64,000 nucleotides of DNA. Origin: Ehretia macrophylla (lineage: Eukaryota > Streptophyta > Magnoliopsida > Boraginales > Ehretiaceae). The notes beneath the pieces are model-generated. The model saw only the letters and a list, made by a program, of their open reading frames with translations. It was not told where the DNA came from and did no database searches. Shown one piece after another: positions 59,209 through 64,000 of this stretch (within the stretch, counting starts at the first letter, position 1; each line of letters begins with the position of its first letter). Both the position numbers and the translations under genes were made by a program. The stretch is taken from positions 16,214,762 through 16,278,761 of the forward strand of contig CM075783.1 of NCBI GenBank assembly GCA_037974665.1, read 5' to 3'.

Positions 59209-60278
59209 TGTCACGTCTCCAAAATACGTCTAGGCGAATCTCAGGAACGAGATTTCCGTGTATTAAGAAGGAACGACCTTCCTAAATACGCAAGACACTA
59301 AACTAACATAAACTAGAGACCACAATATTAAATAAGCGGCAAGTCATCAGAGCATCTAAGCCAACTTGAGCACAACAAAATTAAATTTCCAAATTCAATA
59401 AATAAAATATCCAAGATAGATAACTTCTTACATGGTCTTAAACAAGATAAATTAAATTACCAATTCCAATAGGGTTTTGAATTCACAGCTGTATCAAATA
59501 GTTCAAAAGTATGTCTGATAGTCACTTGGTGTACAAGAATAAATCTCAAAGTACCAAAATACGTTCAGAAAATCTCTTTACAAAAAATCACTTTAAAATT
59601 TAGTTCCACGGTTTTGTTTTGGAATTTTCCAAAAACATTTAATGCATTCATAATTCAAATATGTAAAAATAAGTATCTAGTTTATTTGGAATTTTATAAA
59701 ATATAAAAACATGTCAAACTACATAACTGGCTCCCATGGCAAGATTGTAAATAGAAACAAACTCTATTTCTTTCAAATTAGAGTGCAAAATAGTAAATAA
59801 GTGAAAGTAGATCAATTATTGTTTTCCTAACACATGGCCACTATTCCACGAACAGTGACATCACTTTCAATCTTTTTTTCTTATTGTATTTTTTCAAAAT
59901 CTTCAATAAAGGAAATCATGTAATTTATTCAAAAATAAATTCTTTTCTTAGGAAATTACCACTGTATGAACAGTATATCATGTTACTGTTCACGGTGAAC
60001 AGTAAATCGATTTACTGTTAAAATCATTTTTTTTTCAAAAATCCCATTAAGCCCAAAATGTCCTCTTTCTTTTCTCTAAGTTTCTCATTGAGTCAATACC
60101 AAATCCAAAGGTACATCTTTTCACGAAAATCCTCTTTCAACATATCATACACAAAATATGCCAAAATTTCCAAATCATGCATAATAAATTTCTAAAATCC
60201 AATAATTCTATAAATCTGAATCATAATAGCATGAAAAATATAGAAACTTCTGAAGGTGAGGAACAGACAACTTACCTT
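59209..60278 (-). repeat. Right LTR of the LARD-like element, truncated
   Basis: It starts TGTCACGTCTCC. Relative to the left LTR it has lost an inner block, but it keeps or gained about 95 bp at 59940-60030 with the palindrome TGTTCACGGTGAACA. It stops at GAC (60276-60278), where block B sequence resumes. Confidence 0.8.
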
Positions 60279-61439
60279 TTGACCCAAAATATCAAATCTC
60301 AAGAAACATTGAGTTTGTTGTTGATATTTATGGCAATAACTATTTATTGTGAATCTTTATTTAGGAAAATAATTAAAGAAGAAAACAAAACATCCTTATA
60401 GGATTGAGTCAAGATTAAAGGAAGATGAAAAAAAAGGAAACGGGGTTTGACCATGCTATTAGGGTTTTGACTCACTACTCTTTTTATTCTCTCTTCCTTC
60501 TTTCGCCGCACTATCCATCTTCACTCTTCCATCATTTTTTTCTCTTTACTTCCTCTTCCTCTTCATATTTAACACCAAAAAAAAAATTCAAAGGTTAGTA
60601 AGAGAGGAGCGTAGGGATCTGGTTCTAATATTTATATGTCTATTACTTACGATCTTTATTTATTCTTTCATTATCTTTAAGGCTATATGTAGAATATAAA
60701 TGTGAGATTTAGTTACAATTGTTGCAATAAGGATCTACATCATCATAGATTTGAATCTTTTGGTAAGATAGTTATTATATTTTAGATGATTGAGTTTTAA
60801 ATATGTTTAAAGTTTTGATTAAATAAATTTATTCTTGTACTTTAATCTTCAGTTAGTTTTCAGCTCATTGATTGATTGAAGTTACAAATTTATCATACAT
60901 ATCTAGTGATTATGAAAAATTATGATATTATTCTAGTGATCCGCTTTTTTAAGATGTGTTATTTTGATAACTTGAGATTTATAATTTGGAATTATGTTAT
61001 TCATATGAATATATGAATAATTTTGTTATGGCCTGAAATCCATATAATTAAATGAATATATCTTATTGGAATAATGTATTTTCATTCACCTATTATATAT
61101 CTTATTGTCCACTTGAAATGAGAAATTTGTAAGATTTATTACAAAACTAATCCATTTACCGGCACAATTTTCGGTTAATGCATTCAAGAGAATTTATCTT
61201 AATAATGAAGAAAAATTTAAATCCCATTCATTTAATTATAATGTATATTGGGATTAGTGTTGAGCATTATGTGACTCACACATACACAAAATGGTCTAGC
61301 AGAATCCTTCATCTAATGCTTGCAGCTAATTGTTAGACCAATATTATTGAGAACTAAGTTGCTTAGTTCTGTTTGGGGACATGCTATATTATATGCTGCA
61401 ATGTTTCTTCAAACAAAGCCAACCGTTTGAGTTATATAC

Positions 61440-62640
61440 TCTCCATTATTCAAATCTCATATGAGGATATTTTGCGCAATACATGTTTTAATTGCTTCCC
61501 CACAAGCGCATAAAGTTGAGTCTATAAAGAAAACTGAGAATTTATTATTTGAAACACCATCAAATATTACATATTGGGCAATTGACGAGAGATGTTTCAA
61601 TAGCATATTTCGCTAATCTCAGTATTAGAGGGAGAAAAACGAAAGCTGGAGAAATAAGAAAGTTGTGAAAAGCATCATCATATTGATCATCGTATTAATC
61701 ACTATGAACTAAAATTTTAGCAAAATATTCATCGATGCAAAGATAGTGACTCAGTCACATATACCAACTTTAAATAGAATTGATGTTTCAATTGAGAAAG
61801 ACATAAATAAATATAGTCTACTGCATACTTGAAGTGTGGTAGACATATCGGCTCCAAAAATAAAGGAGCAAAATATGCGAGTTGGCATTTTTAAATTGTT
61901 TGATATCCTAAAAATGTTAGGATAAGGAGTTGAAAATCAAACTGAGTAATATTACTCCAAGAGCGTATGGCGTACCTGAATATGATGTGAATATTGAAAG
62001 TATTGAGAATAAAGAGATTTCGCTCAGTTAAATTACTCATGAAAGTGAATGAAACCGAAAAGAAAAATAGATCATGATCAAATTTTGTAAAATGTGGTAG
62101 CTACTGAGTTTATGATAGAAATCGAGGATCTTTAATTGAAATCCACTCACGATTGTGGACAAACAAATGATTGGCCAAAAATAAAAGAGACGCAATCTAG
62201 GCAAAAAATAACTGCATATGAAATATGTTGATGGGATTGAAGGGAACATTGTATGATGAAGAGACAATCCCACATCACTGTGAGAAATGAAATTAGAAAT
62301 GAAATTACAAGGAATTAATCATAATAGTTGATTTTCTCTTAAATTGTTTAAAGACAAATAAAGAATGGGTTAGTACGTTGTATGATTACATGCACCTTGA
62401 TCTGTATTCTCCGGGAAAATTATATTGATATTAGCTTGGTAATTTTGAAAAAAGGCTTCATATGCGTCTTATGAATATGTTAATATTTTTCTTATATAAA
62501 TCACGTGATTATATTATTGAAGTCTTTGAAAGACTCTTTATGTCTGAAACATATATTCATCTGATAATGATATATATACTGAAGTCTTGGAAGGATTGTA
62601 TATGCCTGAAGCATATAAATAAAATCTCGATAAATATATT
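61440..62640 (+). pseudogene. Copia integrase and reverse-transcriptase remnants, block D
   Basis: It is the paralogue of 24880-26120, with the same worn motifs (MRIFCAIHVLIASPQAHK near 61460; SDNDIYTEVLEGLYMPEAY near 62560) and its own indels and stops. Confidence 0.68.
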
Positions 62641-64000
62641 CGATTACAAAGATCTTTGTATCAATGAAAATATTCTAAGAGAATGTGGTATATTTTTCAT
62701 ATATCCTATGACATAATATTGTAAAATTCATTCTTTATATTGAAAATGTTGGTGCACTAATGTATATTTCTTATGATACAAGGCCACATATTTTCGATAT
62801 TAGTTTATTTAAATTGCAGCTTTGATTTGCAGGAATTACAATGAAATTAAACACATAGAGAAAATCTCGATGAAATATCAGATATAGGTTCATTTTACTC
62901 ACAAAAGATCAAAATCAACATTAATTGATTAAGTAGATATTGGCTATCTATTTGATTCCAAAAAGATAAGGTCACAAACAAAATATTTCTTCAATTATGT
63001 CGAGAATGTGTATGGTTGATATTTGTTATTCAACATGTTCGGCAATCCAGTGAGTTATCCTCCAACAAAGATGAATGAACCACATTATATGAAGATAGAT
63101 AATATGACATGCATTACTCGGAGCAAATGTGATTACATGGTTTGAAATGTGAAATTTAATGCTCAAAAGACCTATCTCTATGACAAGATCGAAATGAGGG
63201 GGAGAAGGTATTTGTGCACTATACTCTTTTTCCTTCACCAATATTTTTTCCCACAGGGTTTTTTCAAGTAAGGTTTTAACAAGGTAGATCAAATACAAAC
63301 AGGTTACACTGAAATTCTATTTGAGCATAAAATTTAAAAGAGACATGACATAAATGCACATCAAATTTAAAGTCGAGCAAAATGTTACATGATCCACAGA
63401 AACATTGCCAACAATGACCTAACTACAAAGATCGGCATGTGTCGATTTTGTGATTGTTATTGATATATCTACATGAAGGGAGCCTTATACGAACTATACT
63501 CTTTTCCTTCGCACAAGTTTCGTCCTACTGGGTTTTTTTGGCAAGATTTTTAATGAGGCAATACAAGAAGCGTATACAAAGAATATTGTACTATTTTTCC
63601 TTCATCAAGTTTTTATCCCATTAGGTTTTTCTTGACAATGCATATTCTTTAAAGATGAATATCCAAGGAGAAGTGTTATGAAACATTGTTGGGTGGATAT
63701 TCTATCACTTTGTTGAAAGCATCTTCAAGTTAGAAAAACGAGGAACGAGGTGTAAAACCCTCTTTCATGAATAAAGTTGGAAGACATCATCATAAGAAGA
63801 CATTATCATGTCTTAAAATAGAAGATGATGTAACATTGATGTCATCAATTTGAGCTTTGTATTTCTATAAATAGAGGAGATTAGAATGAAAGGAGATGTA
63901 CCTGCAAGGAATTAATATAATATTTTTTTTTAAACTCTCTCAACTCTTTCTTTATTTTGTTGCATTTTAGCATTAATTTTATAGCACTATGTACAATTTT

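Larger units (their letters stand above)
54803..60278 (-). mobile_element. LARD-like non-coding LTR element, minus strand, nested and right-truncated
   Basis: The left LTR (54803-56557, 1755 bp, TGCCAC to GTAGCA) and the right LTR (59209-60278, 5'-LTR in element sense) are clear direct repeats. The complement of 56558-56570 is a polypurine tract (GAAGGGAAGGA) preceded by TTTCGAGGACGAAATTTTT, the usual end of Tekay/Del chromoviruses. The complement of 59195-59205 is the tRNA-Met primer site TGGTATCAGAG. The 2.65 kb between has no long ORF, so the element is non-autonomous, either a LARD or an internally deleted chromovirus. The right LTR lacks about 540 bp inside and about 247 bp at its end. 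Confidence 0.85.
53487..63986 (+). mobile_element. Degenerate Ty1/copia element, plus strand, block D copy, with a nested LARD-like insert
   Basis: LTRs of 313 bp (53487-53799 and 63674-63986) have CTATG at 53482-53486 and 63987-63991, the same duplication as in block B. The primer region (TTATCAACACGAG) starts at about 53802 and the polypurine tract AAGGAGAAG is at 63665-63673. Outside the nested insert it follows the block B copy closely and lacks the 682-bp MITE. The 10.5-kb length is due to the insert at 54803-60278. Confidence 0.9.

Overview
This is AT-rich nuclear DNA from a flowering plant, most likely a eudicot. The evidence is plant-type Ty1/copia and Ty3/gypsy LTR retrotransposons with tRNA-Met-type primer sites, L1-type LINE tails, hAT- and Mutator-like MITEs, a TRIM, and a small nuclear gene whose N-terminus looks like an organelle transit peptide. 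I cannot name the species. I saw no bacterial-style operons, CRISPR arrays, rRNA genes or convincing functional tRNA genes. All divergence figures are hand counts from reading the sequence, not alignments.

The only host gene I can support is a small one-exon gene of unknown function (146 aa, one C-terminal membrane segment) present four times on the + strand: A (3459-3899, intact), B (14376-14816, nonsense mutation at codon 92), C (32858-33251, 47-bp deletion and frameshift) and D (46687-47127, intact). A and C share diagnostic residues, and so do B and D, so the order along the DNA alternates A-type, B-type, A-type, B-type. Each copy carries related 5' DNA with a TATA-like tract.

Layout. 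1-3948: copy A, with a LINE remnant at its far 5' end and a 512-bp MITE between the TATA tract and the ATG. 3949-5948: spacer with three MITEs. 5949-28131: block B, made of a LINE remnant, a complete Ty3/gypsy chromovirus of Reina type (6742-12079), gene B, a LINE tail split by a minus-strand copia element (15221-20248), and a degenerate plus-strand copia element (21643-28126) holding a 682-bp hairpin MITE. 28132-30650: inverted LTR-like remnants. 30650-33290: copy C with a doubled 5' region and a TRIM. 34191-40790: a degenerate minus-strand copia element whose leader holds four tRNA-like units. 41969-42745: a 5'-truncated LINE. 44120-64000: block D, a second copy of block B without the Reina element. 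It carries the same two copia insertions with the same target-site duplications (CGTAA and CTATG), plus its own 143-bp MITE and a 5.5-kb LARD-like element nested in the second copia.

How it fits together. Shared insertions with identical target-site duplications show that the two copia elements were present before a duplication of at least 20 kb made B and D. The Reina element, the hairpin MITE, the 143-bp MITE and the LARD-like element each sit in only one copy and so came later. For three of the MITEs, and for the Reina and LARD-like left junctions, the paralogous copy supplies the empty site. The window is best read as a small tandem gene array that has grown by segmental duplication and is being worn down by transposons and point mutation, with two of its four genes still open.
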